The notes: a model not told the origin generated them from the sequence alone. Numbered from the stretch's first letter, positions 1 to 9,361 are shown. The stretch: DNA of 64,000 nucleotides from Novosphingobium fluoreni (GCF_014196615.1 NZ_JACIDY010000002.1:124001-188000), one strand, 5' to 3'. Translations and numbers: made by a program.

Positions 1-71
1 TGTTTGACGATCCGGCCCATCGGCCTGCCTTTGACGCTTACGATCAGGGCGTGCGGCGCTGCTTCGAATGA
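1..71 (+). CDS. 3' end of an unidentified gene
   Basis: An open frame enters from the left edge and stops at TGA 69-71. The visible tail of about 23 residues ends DQGVRRCFE. It is rich in charged and aromatic residues, as a soluble domain end would be. There is too little sequence to assign a family. The roughly 240 bases that follow, before purT, show no convincing gene or hairpin and probably carry the purT promoter. That this frame is coding rests only on its sensible composition and a clean stop at the start of a non-coding gap. Confidence 0.4.
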   Translation, partial: FDDPAHRPAFDAYDQGVRRCFE

Positions 72-312
72 AAAGACGGGATGGTCGGGAGGCGGAGTCA
101 CGGCTTTCTCGTGGGACTGACGTTTCATCCTGAATTTGCGCGGCGGCCATTCTGAAGACAATGACAAGCGGAACCAGAGCGGTTCTTTGAAACGGGAATT
201 AGCGCCATCCGATCTCCGGTGAGGATTACGAGAGCGACGACCGTGAGTGATACGCCCGTGGACAATCGCGGCGGTTCGGGCCACTCAGGCCGCGATTGAA
301 GACAAGGCGGAT

Positions 313-1485
313 ATGATGACGTTCACGGCGAAGATCCTACTTCTGGGCTCGGGCGAACTGGGGCGCGAATTTGCGATTTCGGCCAAGCGCCTCGGCTGCG
401 AAGTGATCGCGTGCGACAGCTACGATGGGGCGCCCGCCATGCAGGTCGCCGATGCGCGCGAGGTGTTCTCGATGCTGGATGGCGACAAGTTGCGCGAGGC
501 CGTGGAGAGGCACCGCCCCGATTTCGTGGTGCCTGAAGTAGAAGCGATCCGCACCGAAGTGTTGGCCGAACTGGAAGGTGAGGGCGTGACGGTGGTTCCT
601 TCCGCCCGCGCCACCGTGATGACAATGAACCGGGATGGCATCCGCGAAGTCGCCGCCGTGGAACTGGGCCTGCGTACTTCGCGCTACCGCTACGCCGAAA
701 CCTTGGAGGACGTGCGCGCTGGGGCCGAGCATACGGGGCTGCCATGCGTGATCAAACCGGTCATGTCGTCCTCGGGCAAGGGGCAGAGCACCGTCCGCAG
801 CGCCGATGAATTGGAGACCGCCTGGAATTACGCCGTCGCCAATATGCGTGGCGACCGCGCGCGCGTGATCGTCGAGGAGTTCATCGCATTCGATTACGAG
901 ATCACGCTGTTGACGGTTCGCACGCGTGAAGGCGTGGTGTTCTGCCCGCCGATCGGGCACCGGCAGGAACGCGGTGATTACCAGGAAAGCTGGCAGCCTG
1001 CCGCGATGTCGGACACGGCGATCGCCGCCGCGCAGGACATGGCCCGCAAGGTGGTGGACGATCTGGGCGGATACGGCCTGTTTGGTGTAGAATTCTTCGT
1101 CAAGGGTGACGATGTCATCTTCTCCGAACTGTCGCCACGCCCGCACGATACCGGCATGGTGACGCTGATCTCGCAAGGGCTGACCGAGTTCGACCTGCAT
1201 CTGCGCGCCATCCTGGGCCTGCCGATCCCGAACGTGCCTTTCCACGGTCCCTCCGCCTCTGCGGTGATCCTGGCAGACCGCAATTCGGACAGCCTGCGGT
1301 ATGCCGGTCTTGCCGAGGCGCTGGCGACGCCCGGCGCCGAGGTGGACTTGCGCATTTTCGCCAAGCCCACCTCGCGGCCCTATCGTCGCATGGGCGTGGC
1401 TCTGGCGCGTGCGGATAGCACGGATACCGCCCGCGCCACCGCGGCCCAAGCCGCATCGCGTGTTCGGATCGACTACGGCGATTGA
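313..1485 (+). CDS. purT: Formate-dependent phosphoribosylglycinamide formyltransferase 2
   Basis: PurT uses ATP and formate to formylate GAR to FGAR, a folate-independent step of purine synthesis in the cytoplasm. The 390-residue product (E. coli PurT is 392) has an N-terminal nucleotide-binding fold with LLLGSGELGRE (about residues 8-18). An ATP-grasp domain follows, with the SSGKGQSTV loop, EEFI and the C-terminal metal-binding run FSELSPRPHDTGMVT. An in-frame GTG lies upstream at 247, but ATG 313 is preferred. It has AAGGCGG a few bases upstream and gives the standard PurT N terminus. No other purine genes are adjacent. Family assignment is very secure. Confidence 0.96.
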   Translation: MMTFTAKILLLGSGELGREFAISAKRLGCEVIACDSYDGAPAMQVADAREVFSMLDGDKLREAVERHRPDFVVPEVEAIRTEVLAELEGEGVTVVPSARATVMTMNRDGIREVAAVELGLRTSRYRYAETLEDVRAGAEHTGLPCVIKPVMSSSGKGQSTVRSADELETAWNYAVANMRGDRARVIVEEFIAFDYEITLLTVRTREGVVFCPPIGHRQERGDYQESWQPAAMSDTAIAAAQDMARKVVDDLGGYGLFGVEFFVKGDDVIFSELSPRPHDTGMVTLISQGLTEFDLHLRAILGLPIPNVPFHGPSASAVILADRNSDSLRYAGLAEALATPGAEVDLRIFAKPTSRPYRRMGVALARADSTDTARATAAQAASRVRIDYGD

Positions 1486-1618
1486 CACCGCCGCGCATGG
1501 GATAGCGCGATGACAAACTGTTGCGGCGTTGCGATTTTTTTTGACCTTTGCAGCCGCGCGGTGTGAGCCTTTCCCCAGGCTCGCGCGGCATGGCGCGGGT
1601 GATGGAGAGGCATTCGTA

Positions 1619-2914
1619 ATGGCAGGCATGAAATCCCTGCGCCTGTCTGCCTATGCCGCCGTTCTGGTGGTGGCGATCGGCCTTGTGCAGGCGATCGCCA
1701 GCGTCTCTTTCTACCGCTCGATCGATGCGCACACCCTGCGGGAGGATCACGCAAGGCGCGTGGCCGAATTGCTGGTGGTGAGCGAACGGGTGTTCCAGTC
1801 GCAGCCGGAGGCCACGGCGCGAGTGATGACATCCAACCATTTGCAGGTGGCGGTGGCGACGCGGCCCTCGGTATCCCGACAAGCCGCCAGTGACGAGTTG
1901 ACGGATCTCGATGCCCAGATCCTGCGGTGGGAGCCGTCGCTCGCGGACAAGGCGATCCACCTTGCGATCGTGCGCACGCAGGCCGATCGGCGGGATTTTA
2001 TCGGGTCGATGCAATTGGCCGATGGGCGCTGGCTGAACTTCCAGTCGCAGGATATTTCATCGATGTGGCCGATCGCGCTGCGGGCCACGTGGATGACGGT
2101 GGTGACCGCAGCGGTGTGCCTGGCCCTTGCCTTGGTGGCGTTGCGCGTACTGACGCTGCCGCTGCGGCGGATGACCCAGGCGACGCGGATGATCGGCAGT
2201 GGCCAGCGCGTGGCGATCCGCGAAACCGGCCCCACGGACTTGCGCAATCTGGCGCATTCGATGAACGAGATGCAGGATCGCATCGCGCACCTGGTGGAGG
2301 ATCAGGCCCGTTCGTTCGAGGCGATCGGGCACGATCTGCGCACGCCCCTGGCGCGCCATAAGGTCGCGGCCGAACTCGTCGAGGATGCGGAGCTTGGGGC
2401 TTTACTGCTGGGTAGCGTGGCGGAGATGGAGGCGCTGCTGGATTCGCTGCAGTCTTTCCTGCGCGCCCAGCACTTGCGTTCCGATCCCGAGCGTGTCGAT
2501 CTGGCGGAATTGCTGCAAGCGTTAACGACGCCGATGGGCGATTGTGCGCGGCTGGATTGTCCGTATGAGGCTGTGGTTCGAACCTATCGTGAGCCGGTGC
2601 AACTAGCCTTGTCGGCACTGGTGGAGAACGCGTGTCGCTATGGGCAGCAGGCCCATATCACGGTTCATAACAGGGCAGGCGCGTGGACGGTGATCATCGC
2701 GGACGATGGGCCCGGAATACCCGATCGCCACTTCGAGGACGTTCTCGAGCCGTTCTTCCGGCTCGACGAAGCCCGCGGACGGACGACCAGGGGCTTTGGC
2801 CTCGGTATTCCCACGGCACACCGGCTGCTGGCGCGGTTCGGTGGCGGGCTTTCGTTCAGCCGCGGTGAGAACGGTGGCCTGATCGTTACCGTGAGGCTGC
2901 CGGTCGCGAATTGA
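1619..2914 (+). CDS. EnvZ-like sensor histidine kinase, orphan
   Basis: A 431-residue inner-membrane sensor kinase. Two membrane segments (about 8-28 and 150-172) flank a periplasmic sensor region without a recognisable family. A HAMP linker follows, then a HisKA dimerisation domain with the H-box GHDLRTPLAR (phospho-acceptor His about 238). The ATPase domain shows the N-box (LVENACRYG), G1 (DDGPGIPD), F-box (EPFFRLDEARG) and G2 (GFGLGIPTAHRLL). ATG 1619 is chosen because GGAGAGG lies 9 bases upstream. The upstream extension of the frame is proline/arginine-rich and implausible. EnvZ-type kinases normally sit beside an OmpR-type regulator. None is present on either side, so its partner must be elsewhere. 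The stimulus is unknown. Confidence 0.9.
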   Translation: MAGMKSLRLSAYAAVLVVAIGLVQAIASVSFYRSIDAHTLREDHARRVAELLVVSERVFQSQPEATARVMTSNHLQVAVATRPSVSRQAASDELTDLDAQILRWEPSLADKAIHLAIVRTQADRRDFIGSMQLADGRWLNFQSQDISSMWPIALRATWMTVVTAAVCLALALVALRVLTLPLRRMTQATRMIGSGQRVAIRETGPTDLRNLAHSMNEMQDRIAHLVEDQARSFEAIGHDLRTPLARHKVAAELVEDAELGALLLGSVAEMEALLDSLQSFLRAQHLRSDPERVDLAELLQALTTPMGDCARLDCPYEAVVRTYREPVQLALSALVENACRYGQQAHITVHNRAGAWTVIIADDGPGIPDRHFEDVLEPFFRLDEARGRTTRGFGLGIPTAHRLLARFGGGLSFSRGENGGLIVTVRLPVAN

Positions 2915-3021
2915 ACGGCCTGTCTCTGCTGACGCTCGTTTGGTGGCACAACGTAACACGTTCATCCCCGAAACAGGAATGCTGCGACACATTGGCACAT
3001 CGACTTTGGAGATGTGTTATC

Positions 3022-3336
3022 ATGAAAATCAAGACGATAGTGGCCGCCGGCCTGCTGGCGATCCTGGGCACTTCGGCTACCGCAGAGGCACATGACTGGC
3101 GGCGGGACCGTGATCATCATGGCCGGCATGATCGGCGTGACTGGCGCGGGGATCACCGCGATTGGCGAGGGAGCCATCGGGATTGGCGAGGCGATCGGCG
3201 CGATTGGCGCGGAAATCGCGATTACTGGCGGGGCGATCGGCGCTGGGGTTACAACGATGGCCGCCGCTGGGATCGGCGCGGCAACCGCTGCTGGACCGAA
3301 TGGCGGCACCATCGCCAGATCCGTGTCTGTCGCTAA
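3022..3336 (+). CDS. Secreted Arg/Trp-rich tandem-repeat protein
   Basis: A 104-residue protein with a clear Sec signal peptide (residues 1-23, cleavage after AEA). The mature chain is highly basic and aromatic. Residues 37-71 are five tandem copies of a 7-residue unit of the form x-x-R-D-W-R-G. The C terminus has a conserved-looking block with two cysteines (RCWTEWRHH...VCR). GGAG lies about 10 bases before ATG 3022. Similar small periplasmic proteins with Arg/Trp/Tyr repeats and this Cys-containing tail are familiar in sphingomonads, but no function is established that I know of. Interaction with anionic envelope polymers or metal is only a guess. It lies downstream of the kinase gene, with a terminator after it. 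Confidence 0.8.
   Translation: MKIKTIVAAGLLAILGTSATAEAHDWRRDRDHHGRHDRRDWRGDHRDWRGSHRDWRGDRRDWRGNRDYWRGDRRWGYNDGRRWDRRGNRCWTEWRHHRQIRVCR
3130..3234 (+). repeat. 21-bp coding minisatellite, five copies
   Basis: Five imperfect 21-bp units built around GATTGGCG encode the x-x-R-D-W-R-G heptads of the small secreted protein. Because the unit is a multiple of three, copy-number change would keep the frame. The copies differ mainly at the first two codons of each unit, and the last copy reads NRDYWRG. This looks like slippage-driven expansion inside a coding sequence. Confidence 0.8.
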
Positions 3337-3373
3337 GACCGCAATAGCGCGCGGTTAGCGCGTGAAACGAGTA

Positions 3374-3400
3374 GGGCGCCCGGATCACTCCGGACGCCCC
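3374..3400. terminator. Bidirectional hairpin between convergent genes
   Basis: An inverted repeat of GGGCG and CCGGA against TCCGG and CGCCC, with one mismatch and a TCAC loop, sits in the 87-bp gap between the repeat-protein gene (plus) and glnA (minus). It lacks a long T-tract. Its position between two converging stop codons supports use as a terminator for both. Confidence 0.65.
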
Positions 3401-3423
3401 CTCGGCGAACGTCGCCGCTCTGA

Positions 3424-4833
3424 TTAGAGCGAGTAGTACATGTCGAATTCGACGGCCGAAGGCGTGGTTTCCCAACGCAGCACTTCGGGCCACTTCAATT
3501 CGAGGTAGGCTTCGATCTGGTCGACGGTGAAGACGCCGCCTTCCAGCAGGAACGCGTGATCGGCCTGGAGCGATTCCAGCGCTTCACGCAGCGAGCCGCA
3601 GACGGTCGGCACTTCGGCCAGCTCGGCCGGGGGCAGATCGTACAGGTTCTTGTCCATGGCTTCGCCCGGGTGGATCTTGTTCTTGATCCCGTCCAGACCG
3701 GCCATCAGCAACGAAGCATAGCACAGGTAAGGGTTGGCCATCGCGTCGGGGAAACGGAATTCCACGCGCTTTGCCTTGGTGCCCGAGCCGTAGGGGATGC
3801 GGCACGATGCCGAGCGGTTGCGGGCCGAGTAGGCCAGCAGCACCGGCGCCTCGTAGCCCGGCACCAGACGCTTGTAGCTGTTGGTGGTCGGGTTGGTGAA
3901 GGCGTTCAGCGCCTTGGCGTGCTTGATGACGCCGCCGATGAAGTACAGGCAGGTGTCCGAAAGACCGGCGTAGCCGTTGCCGGCGAAGGTGTTTTCGCCG
4001 TTGTTCCAGATCGAGATATGCGTGTGCATGCCCGATCCGTTGTCCTTCATGATCGGCTTGGGCATGAACGTGGCCGTCTTGCCATAGGCCTGCGCGACCA
4101 TCTGCACGACATACTTGTAGATCTGCATGCGGTCCGCGGTGGTGACCAGCTTGCCGAAGGTCAGGCCCAGCTCATGCTGCGCGGCGGCCACTTCGTGGTG
4201 GTGCTTGTCGCAAGGCAGGCCCATTTCGAGCATGGTGGTGACCATCTCGCCACGGATGTCGGTGCAAGGATCGACCGGAGCGACGGGGAAGTAGCCGCCC
4301 TTGGCGCGCGGGCGGTGGCCCAGGTTGCCGCCTTCGTATTCCTTGGCGGTGTTGGTCGGCAGCTCGATATCGTCGATCTTGAAGCCGTTGCCGTCGTAAC
4401 CGTCGTAGAACTTCACGTCGTCGAACATGAAGAATTCGGCCTCGGGGCCGACGTACACGGTGTCACCGAAGCCGGCCGACTTCACGAACGATTCCGCGCG
4501 CTTGGCGGTCGAGCGCGGGTCACGGCTGTAGAGATCGCCGGTCGAAGGCTCGACGATGTCGCAGAACAGGATCAGCATCGGGGTGGCGCTGAACGGATCG
4601 ACATAGACCGCATCGAGGTCGGGCTTGAGGATCATGTCGGACTCGTTGATGGCCTTCCAGCCCTCGATCGACGAACCGTCAAACATCAGGCCGTCTTCCA
4701 GCTCATCCTCGCCGAGGACGGTGGAGACCATCGTCAGGTGCTGCCACTTGCCCTTGGGATCGGTGAAGCGAAGGTCGACCCACTCGATCTCTTCGTCCTT
4801 GATCCGCTTGAGGACGTCCTTTGCACTTGCCAT
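3424..4833 (-). CDS. glnA: Glutamine synthetase type I
   Basis: Makes glutamine from glutamate, ammonia and ATP as a cytoplasmic dodecamer. The product from ATG 4833 is 469 residues, exactly the usual GSI length. Visible signatures are an N-terminal beta-grasp domain, [10 protein letters not shown], the metal/ATP run with [18 protein letters not shown] and the Asn-Arg-Ser loop [20 protein letters not shown] contains the Tyr that GlnE adenylylates, so covalent regulation is probably retained. A GTG two codons upstream (4839) is possible, but GGAG spacing and family ends favour the ATG. It lies 173 bases downstream of glnB on the same strand, the common proteobacterial glnBA operon, probably driven by the sigma-54-like promoter upstream of glnB. 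Confidence 0.97.
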   Translation of the reverse strand: MASAKDVLKRIKDEEIEWVDLRFTDPKGKWQHLTMVSTVLGEDELEDGLMFDGSSIEGWKAINESDMILKPDLDAVYVDPFSATPMLILFCDIVEPSTGDLYSRDPRSTAKRAESFVKSAGFGDTVYVGPEAEFFMFDDVKFYDGYDGNGFKIDDIELPTNTAKEYEGGNLGHRPRAKGGYFPVAPVDPCTDIRGEMVTTMLEMGLPCDKHHHEVAAAQHELGLTFGKLVTTADRMQIYKYVVQMVAQAYGKTATFMPKPIMKDNGSGMHTHISIWNNGENTFAGNGYAGLSDTCLYFIGGVIKHAKALNAFTNPTTNSYKRLVPGYEAPVLLAYSARNRSASCRIPYGSGTKAKRVEFRFPDAMANPYLCYASLLMAGLDGIKNKIHPGEAMDKNLYDLPPAELAEVPTVCGSLREALESLQADHAFLLEGGVFTVDQIEAYLELKWPEVLRWETTPSAVEFDMYYSL

Positions 4834-4978
4834 GAGCACTTATCTCCGAGGTTATTCTTCGGCTTCCCGATCCATGGGCCCGAAAGAAGCTGGGGGTCAG
4901 TTGGGATAATCCGGGACTTTCCCGGCCCCCCGGCCGGTATGGTCCCGATCCGGACGGGCCGGATGGAATGGGTCAGAA

Positions 4979-5000
4979 CGCCGGCCTGGATACGCCGGCG
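4979..5000 (-). other. GC hairpin between glnB and glnA
   Basis: A perfect 7-bp stem (CGCCGGC / GCCGGCG) with an 8-base loop starts 7 bases beyond the glnB stop codon. There is no following T-tract. It could be an mRNA processing or stability element, or a partial terminator setting the glnB:glnA ratio. Function is inferred from position only. Confidence 0.45.
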
Positions 5001-5006
5001 GCTGAA

Positions 5007-5453
<447 letters not shown>

Positions 5454-5660
5454 CTAGGCTCTTTACGCCCATGCGAAAAGACCGGAAACACGCGTTTTCT
5501 TGCGCAGAATTATCGTGAAACGCTTCGTCGGGTGCGGGATGCGGGTCGGCTGTGATCAATAATGAGGCAGCGTTGCCTGATTGTTAGGCAGTCAGGGGTT
5601 CGGCCCGCCATCCCTGACACGCCATTCCCTTGACGCTTGGTAAACCGACAGCGCCGGTGA

Positions 5661-5688
5661 CGGGTTCCCGCCTGCGCGGAAATGAAGA
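5661..5688. repeat. Dispersed palindromic intergenic element
   Basis: On the minus strand the element reads TTCATTTCCGCGCAGGCGGGAA, close to the short palindromes of the type TCATTCCCGCG-aAGGCGGGAA scattered between genes in many alphaproteobacteria. The stem TTCC-GC / GC-GGAA has one unpaired C. It lies 70-80 bp beyond the argC start-distal end and may act as a transcript-end hairpin. Confidence 0.5.
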
Positions 5689-5736
5689 AGGAATGAGGGA
5701 AGCGGCGGCGTGGCTGATTAGCGCCCAAGGCTCGGC

Positions 5737-6660
5737 TTAAAGCCGCAGGCCTGCTGTCTCGTCCAAGCCGGCCATGAGATTAAGGTTCTGCACCGCCGCG
5801 CCGCTTGCCCCCTTGCCGAGGTTGTCGAGCCGAGCGATCAGCCGCGCCTGCGAGCCGTCGCGCGCGCCGAACACCATCAGTTCCAGCGTGTCGACCGGCT
5901 CCATCGAGCCCCGCAGCAACAGTTCGCCCTCTTCGGCTTCCAGCACGCGAACGATCGGGCTGCCGCGATAGGCCTCGGTCAGACTGGCCAGCATGGCATC
6001 GGGAGCCGCCGCCAAAGGCATGGCCGCCAACTGTAGTGGAACTTCCACCAGCATGCCGCGATGGGCGGGCACCACGGCCGGGGCGAACAGCGGTGCGTGG
6101 GCCAAGCCGACGTGCCGCTGCATCTCGGGCACATGCTTGTGATCCATCGCCAGGCCGTAGGCGCGATAGGCAATGTCGGTATCGTCTTCGAAACGCGCGA
6201 TCATCGCCTTGCCGCCGCCCGAATAGCCAGACACGGCATGGCAGATATAAGGCCAGTCCTTGGGCAGCAGCCCGGCGCTGACCAGCGGGGCAAGCAAGCC
6301 GATGAAGCCTGTGGGGTAGCAACCCGGATTGCTGACGCGCCGCGCCGATGCCACGGCCTCCCGCCCGATCACTTCGGGGAAGCCATAAGTCCAGCCGATC
6401 GCCGTACGATGTGCGCTGGAGGCGTCGATCACGCGGGTCTTGTCATTGCGGATCATCGCCACCGCGTCACGCGCGGCGTCATCCGGCAGACACAGGATTA
6501 CGAAGTCCGCATCGTTCAAGGCTTCGGCGCGGGCGGCGTCATCCTTGCGGCGTGCCTCGTCCAGCGTGATCAGCGCGAACTCGGAACGGCCCGCCAGTCG
6601 CTCGGCGATTTCCAGACCAGTGGTGCCCACGGCGCCGTCGATGAAGACAGAAGCGGTCAT
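5737..6660 (-). CDS. argC: N-acetyl-gamma-glutamyl-phosphate reductase, type 2
   Basis: Reduces N-acetylglutamyl-phosphate to the semialdehyde with NADPH, the third step of arginine synthesis. At 307 residues it belongs to the shorter type-2 ArgC group. It has a Rossmann start (VFIDGAVGTTGLEIAERL), the catalytic-cysteine motif SNPGCYPTG and the conserved GYSGGGKAMI loop. ATG 6660 overlaps the stop of the upstream SH3 gene by 4 bp (ATGA), so the two are translationally coupled. A longer open frame continues upstream but would overlap that gene throughout. No other arg genes lie nearby. Confidence 0.95.
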   Translation of the reverse strand: MTASVFIDGAVGTTGLEIAERLAGRSEFALITLDEARRKDDAARAEALNDADFVILCLPDDAARDAVAMIRNDKTRVIDASSAHRTAIGWTYGFPEVIGREAVASARRVSNPGCYPTGFIGLLAPLVSAGLLPKDWPYICHAVSGYSGGGKAMIARFEDDTDIAYRAYGLAMDHKHVPEMQRHVGLAHAPLFAPAVVPAHRGMLVEVPLQLAAMPLAAAPDAMLASLTEAYRGSPIVRVLEAEEGELLLRGSMEPVDTLELMVFGARDGSQARLIARLDNLGKGASGAAVQNLNLMAGLDETAGLRL

Positions 6661-7010
6661 GCGGCATGCTCCAGATCGGCGATGGCCACGTAACCGACCA
6701 AGCCATCGTGCTCCACTTGCCCCCAGGCCCAGGCACCGGCAATATCCAGCACTTCGAACAGGGTACCGTGCGCCAGCGTGGCGATCAGGTCCGCCGTGTC
6801 GCGGGGTTGGCTGCGCAACACGGTCTCCGCCTTGGCACGATGCGGCATCGGCACGGCATAGTGCGGCACGAAGCATTGCCCGGCCAGCTTGATATGCGCC
6901 AAGTCACCGCGCACGGCGAGATGGCCGGGATCACCCGCGCGGCTGGGTCCGCTGAGCGCCAGAAACCGCTCGGCGATATCCGGATGCGTGGGAGATGGCT
7001 CGAGCGGCAA
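6657..7010 (-). CDS. SH3b-domain protein, apparently lacking its NlpC/P60 domain
   Basis: A 117-residue protein that resembles the N-terminal part of the C40 (NlpC/P60) peptidases usually found after the M17 aminopeptidase gene in sphingomonads. A lead-in of the type AVRGDLAHIKLAG-F-PHYAVPMP is followed by one bacterial SH3 domain (about residues 55-115, ending VGYVAIADLE). The catalytic Cys-His NlpC/P60 domain that should follow is missing. The frame stops and overlaps argC by ATGA. The start is TTG 7010; no ATG or GTG fits upstream. It may be a surviving wall-binding domain or the product of a deletion that joined it to argC. Family recognition is from memory, not a search. Confidence 0.65.
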   Translation of the reverse strand: MPLEPSPTHPDIAERFLALSGPSRAGDPGHLAVRGDLAHIKLAGQCFVPHYAVPMPHRAKAETVLRSQPRDTADLIATLAHGTLFEVLDIAGAWAWGQVEHDGLVGYVAIADLEHAA

Positions 7011-7082
7011 CGGGCAGATAACTCCGAAAAAGCGAAGGGGCGCGCTTAGACGGGTCGTGCCCGCTCCGCAAGTTGGCGCGGA

Positions 7083-8471
7083 TCAGGCGCTGTAGCGTTT
7101 GCGCAACATATGCCAGGCCGCACGCAGGCCCAAAGCATCTCCCCCCTTGGGTCGGCCCGGCTTTGCCGATGGACGCCAGGCGAACGTATCGAAGTGGGCC
7201 CAGTCGATCCCTTCGGGCACGAAGCGGTCGAGGAACAGTGCGGCGGTGGTCGCTCCGGCAAAGCCACCGGTGCCCGCATTGTTGATATCGGCGATGTCCG
7301 ATTTCAGGAATTCGCGATAGCCATCGTAGAGCGGCAGGCGCCAGCAGGGATCGTCCACCGCGGTGCCGGCGTCGATCAGGGCGTGCGCCGTATCGTCCAA
7401 GCGAGCGAAAAGGGCGGGCAGGTCTGGTCCAAGCGCCACTCGTGCGGCTCCGGTCAACGTAGCGAAGTCGATCATCAGTTCCGGCTTGTCTTCGCCTGCG
7501 CGAGTCAGGGCGTCACCCAGCACCAGACGGCCTTCTGCATCGGTGTTGCCGATCTCGACCGAGATGCCCGCGCGCGATCGCAGCACGTCTCCAGGGCGGA
7601 AGGCGTTGCCCGCGATCGCGTTTTCTACCGCCGGGACCAGCACGTGCAGCCGCACCGGCAGGTTGGCGTCCATCACCAGTTGCGCCAGCGCCAGGGCATG
7701 CGCCGCGCCGCCCATGTCCTTCTTCATCAGCAACATGCCCGAGGACGGCTTGATATCCAGCCCGCCGGAATCGAAGCATACGCCTTTGCCGACCACGGCC
7801 ACGCGCGGGTGCGCGGGATCGCCCCACTCGATCTCGATCAGGCGCGGCGCGTGGCTGCGCGCGGCGGCACGACCGACCGCATGGATCATCGGAAACTCGG
7901 TCTGCAGCGCATCGCCGCGAGTCACGCGCACGACCGCGCCGTGCGGTTTGGCGATCGCCTCGGCGTGAGCCTCCAGATCGGTGGGGCCCATGTCCTCGGC
8001 GGGCGTGTTGACCAAATCGCGGACCAGGGCGGTGGCGGCGGCTTCGGCCAGGATGCCGTCGATCGCCTTTGGCTGGCCGGTCAGCAACGTCCGTGGCCCT
8101 TCGGGCTTGGGGTCGGACAAGTATCGTTCGAACCGGTACTGCGCGCTCACCCAGCCCAGCAGCGCGGCGCCGGGCTCTGCGGAGGCCAGGCGATAGGTGC
8201 CGGCGGGCAACGCCTGCGGCAGCTTGGCGAGGCACCAGGTGGACAGCGCGTCGGCCTTGGCGACGCCGGTTACGACCGACCAGCCATCACCTTCCGGCAG
8301 GATCGCATGGCTGCCTGCCTCACCGGCAAACCGCTGTGCTTCCAGCGCCGCGCGCTGGGGAACCGTGCGGCCCTTTAGGAATTCCTCAAGTCCATCCTTC
8401 GTGATCAGGTGGATGGCGATAGCCTGCTGGCCCTTGTCGGCCTGGATCAGCGTTTCTTTGTCGTTCATCAA
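7083..8471 (-). CDS. Leucyl aminopeptidase family (M17) metallopeptidase
   Basis: Cytosolic dimetal aminopeptidase that trims N-terminal residues and recycles peptides. The 462-residue product has the M17 architecture: a variable N-terminal domain (about 1-160), then the catalytic domain. There GKGVCFDSGGLDIKPS carries the metal-binding Lys and Asp, KDMGGAA follows, and NTDAEGRLVLGD is the diagnostic M17 signature. The start MMNDKET leaves two adjacent ATGs (8471 or 8468) undecided. It is first of a minus-strand set with the SH3 gene and argC, with 72 bp before the SH3 start. This shorter M17 type is common in alphaproteobacteria alongside canonical PepA. Confidence 0.93.
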   Translation of the reverse strand: MMNDKETLIQADKGQQAIAIHLITKDGLEEFLKGRTVPQRAALEAQRFAGEAGSHAILPEGDGWSVVTGVAKADALSTWCLAKLPQALPAGTYRLASAEPGAALLGWVSAQYRFERYLSDPKPEGPRTLLTGQPKAIDGILAEAAATALVRDLVNTPAEDMGPTDLEAHAEAIAKPHGAVVRVTRGDALQTEFPMIHAVGRAAARSHAPRLIEIEWGDPAHPRVAVVGKGVCFDSGGLDIKPSSGMLLMKKDMGGAAHALALAQLVMDANLPVRLHVLVPAVENAIAGNAFRPGDVLRSRAGISVEIGNTDAEGRLVLGDALTRAGEDKPELMIDFATLTGAARVALGPDLPALFARLDDTAHALIDAGTAVDDPCWRLPLYDGYREFLKSDIADINNAGTGGFAGATTAALFLDRFVPEGIDWAHFDTFAWRPSAKPGRPKGGDALGLRAAWHMLRKRYSA

Positions 8472-8515
8472 TCTGATCTTAGACCGCCCTTTGTCATCAG
8501 CGCGAGTGGAAAACG

Positions 8516-9361
8516 ATGCAGCGCAAACTCCTTCCCACCCTGACCCTCATGACGCTGGCGGCGATTCCCCTGGCCGCTTGCGACGCAACGCCCACCGCGC
8601 AGCAGGCCGGCGCCAGCCCCGCCGCTACCGCCACGGCAAGCGCGCAGCCTGCGCCCACCGCATCCGCCACCGCCGTCGCGGTTTCCGCTGCAGGCCGGGC
8701 GGAGAAGGTCGATAACGATCTATACGAATTCGAATACAGCTACCCCGGCAAGGCTGCGGCGATTCCGGACCTCAAATCCTTGCTCGACAAGAAGCTCGCC
8801 ACCGCCCGCGCTGAGTTGGAGGCCGGTTCCAAGGCGGATCAGGTGGAAGCGAAGAAGAGCGACTATCCTTATCGCCAGCACAGCAGCAGCGCCGAGTGGA
8901 AAGTGGTTACGGACCTGCCGAACTGGCTGTCTCTGTCCGCCGAGGGCTATGAATACAGCGGCGGTGCGCATGGCCAGACGTTCTACCAAAGCCTGCTGTG
9001 GGATCGGCGGCAGAACATGGCGCGTGATCCGTCCGACCTGTTCTACAGCAAGGCGGCGCTGGGCAGCGTGATCCGCGATGCCTTCTGCGACGCGCTCGAC
9101 AAGGATCGCGCCAAGCGGCGGGGCCAGCCGGTGAACCGCAACAGCGGTGATGAGTTCGACAAGTGCATCGATCCTTCGGAAAACACGATCATCCTGGGCT
9201 CTACCAACGGCAAGACGTTCGACCGGATCGGCATCCTGGTCGGGCCTTATGCCGCCGGTTCCTACGCCGAGGGGACGTACGAGATCACCTTGCCGGTGAC
9301 GGCGCGTGTGATGGGCTCGGTCAAGCCGGTGTACCAGGCCGATTTCAGCGTGCGGAAGTAA
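8516..9361 (+). CDS. Lipoprotein with DUF4163/DUF3298-type domains
   Basis: A 281-residue lipoprotein. The N terminus is a lipoprotein signal with lipobox LAAC (Cys about residue 22), followed by an Ala/Thr/Pro-rich linker to about residue 60. The globular part has the feel of DUF4163 (YEFEYSYPG through YPYRQHSSS) and then DUF3298, which contains SGGAHGQTFYQSLLWD and ends near TYEITLPVT. These domains, known from RsiV and PdaC, bind or modify peptidoglycan-type ligands, and several RsiV-like members bind lysozyme. The role here is unknown. It is divergent from the M17 gene (44-bp gap) and 49 bp before map. Confidence 0.8.
   Translation: MQRKLLPTLTLMTLAAIPLAACDATPTAQQAGASPAATATASAQPAPTASATAVAVSAAGRAEKVDNDLYEFEYSYPGKAAAIPDLKSLLDKKLATARAELEAGSKADQVEAKKSDYPYRQHSSSAEWKVVTDLPNWLSLSAEGYEYSGGAHGQTFYQSLLWDRRQNMARDPSDLFYSKAALGSVIRDAFCDALDKDRAKRRGQPVNRNSGDEFDKCIDPSENTIILGSTNGKTFDRIGILVGPYAAGSYAEGTYEITLPVTARVMGSVKPVYQADFSVRK

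Noticed and set aside
337..1629. Long minus-strand frame opposite purT
   Set aside because: It is antisense to a certain gene; its His/Arg/Gly-rich product reflects the G+C-rich complement and has no start signal.
3130..3234. CRISPR-like array
   Set aside because: The units are contiguous without unique spacers and encode protein heptads.
3092..3358. Gly/Ala/Ile-rich hydrophobic frame in another phase of the repeat gene
   Set aside because: Its apparent repeats are the 21-bp minisatellite read out of phase. The secreted-protein frame has the signal peptide and ribosome binding site.
4948..4964. ATCCGG/CCGGAT hairpin between glnB and glnA
   Set aside because: The stem is only 6 bp in a stretch of dense CCGG words, easily by chance, and the nearby 7-bp stem is better placed.
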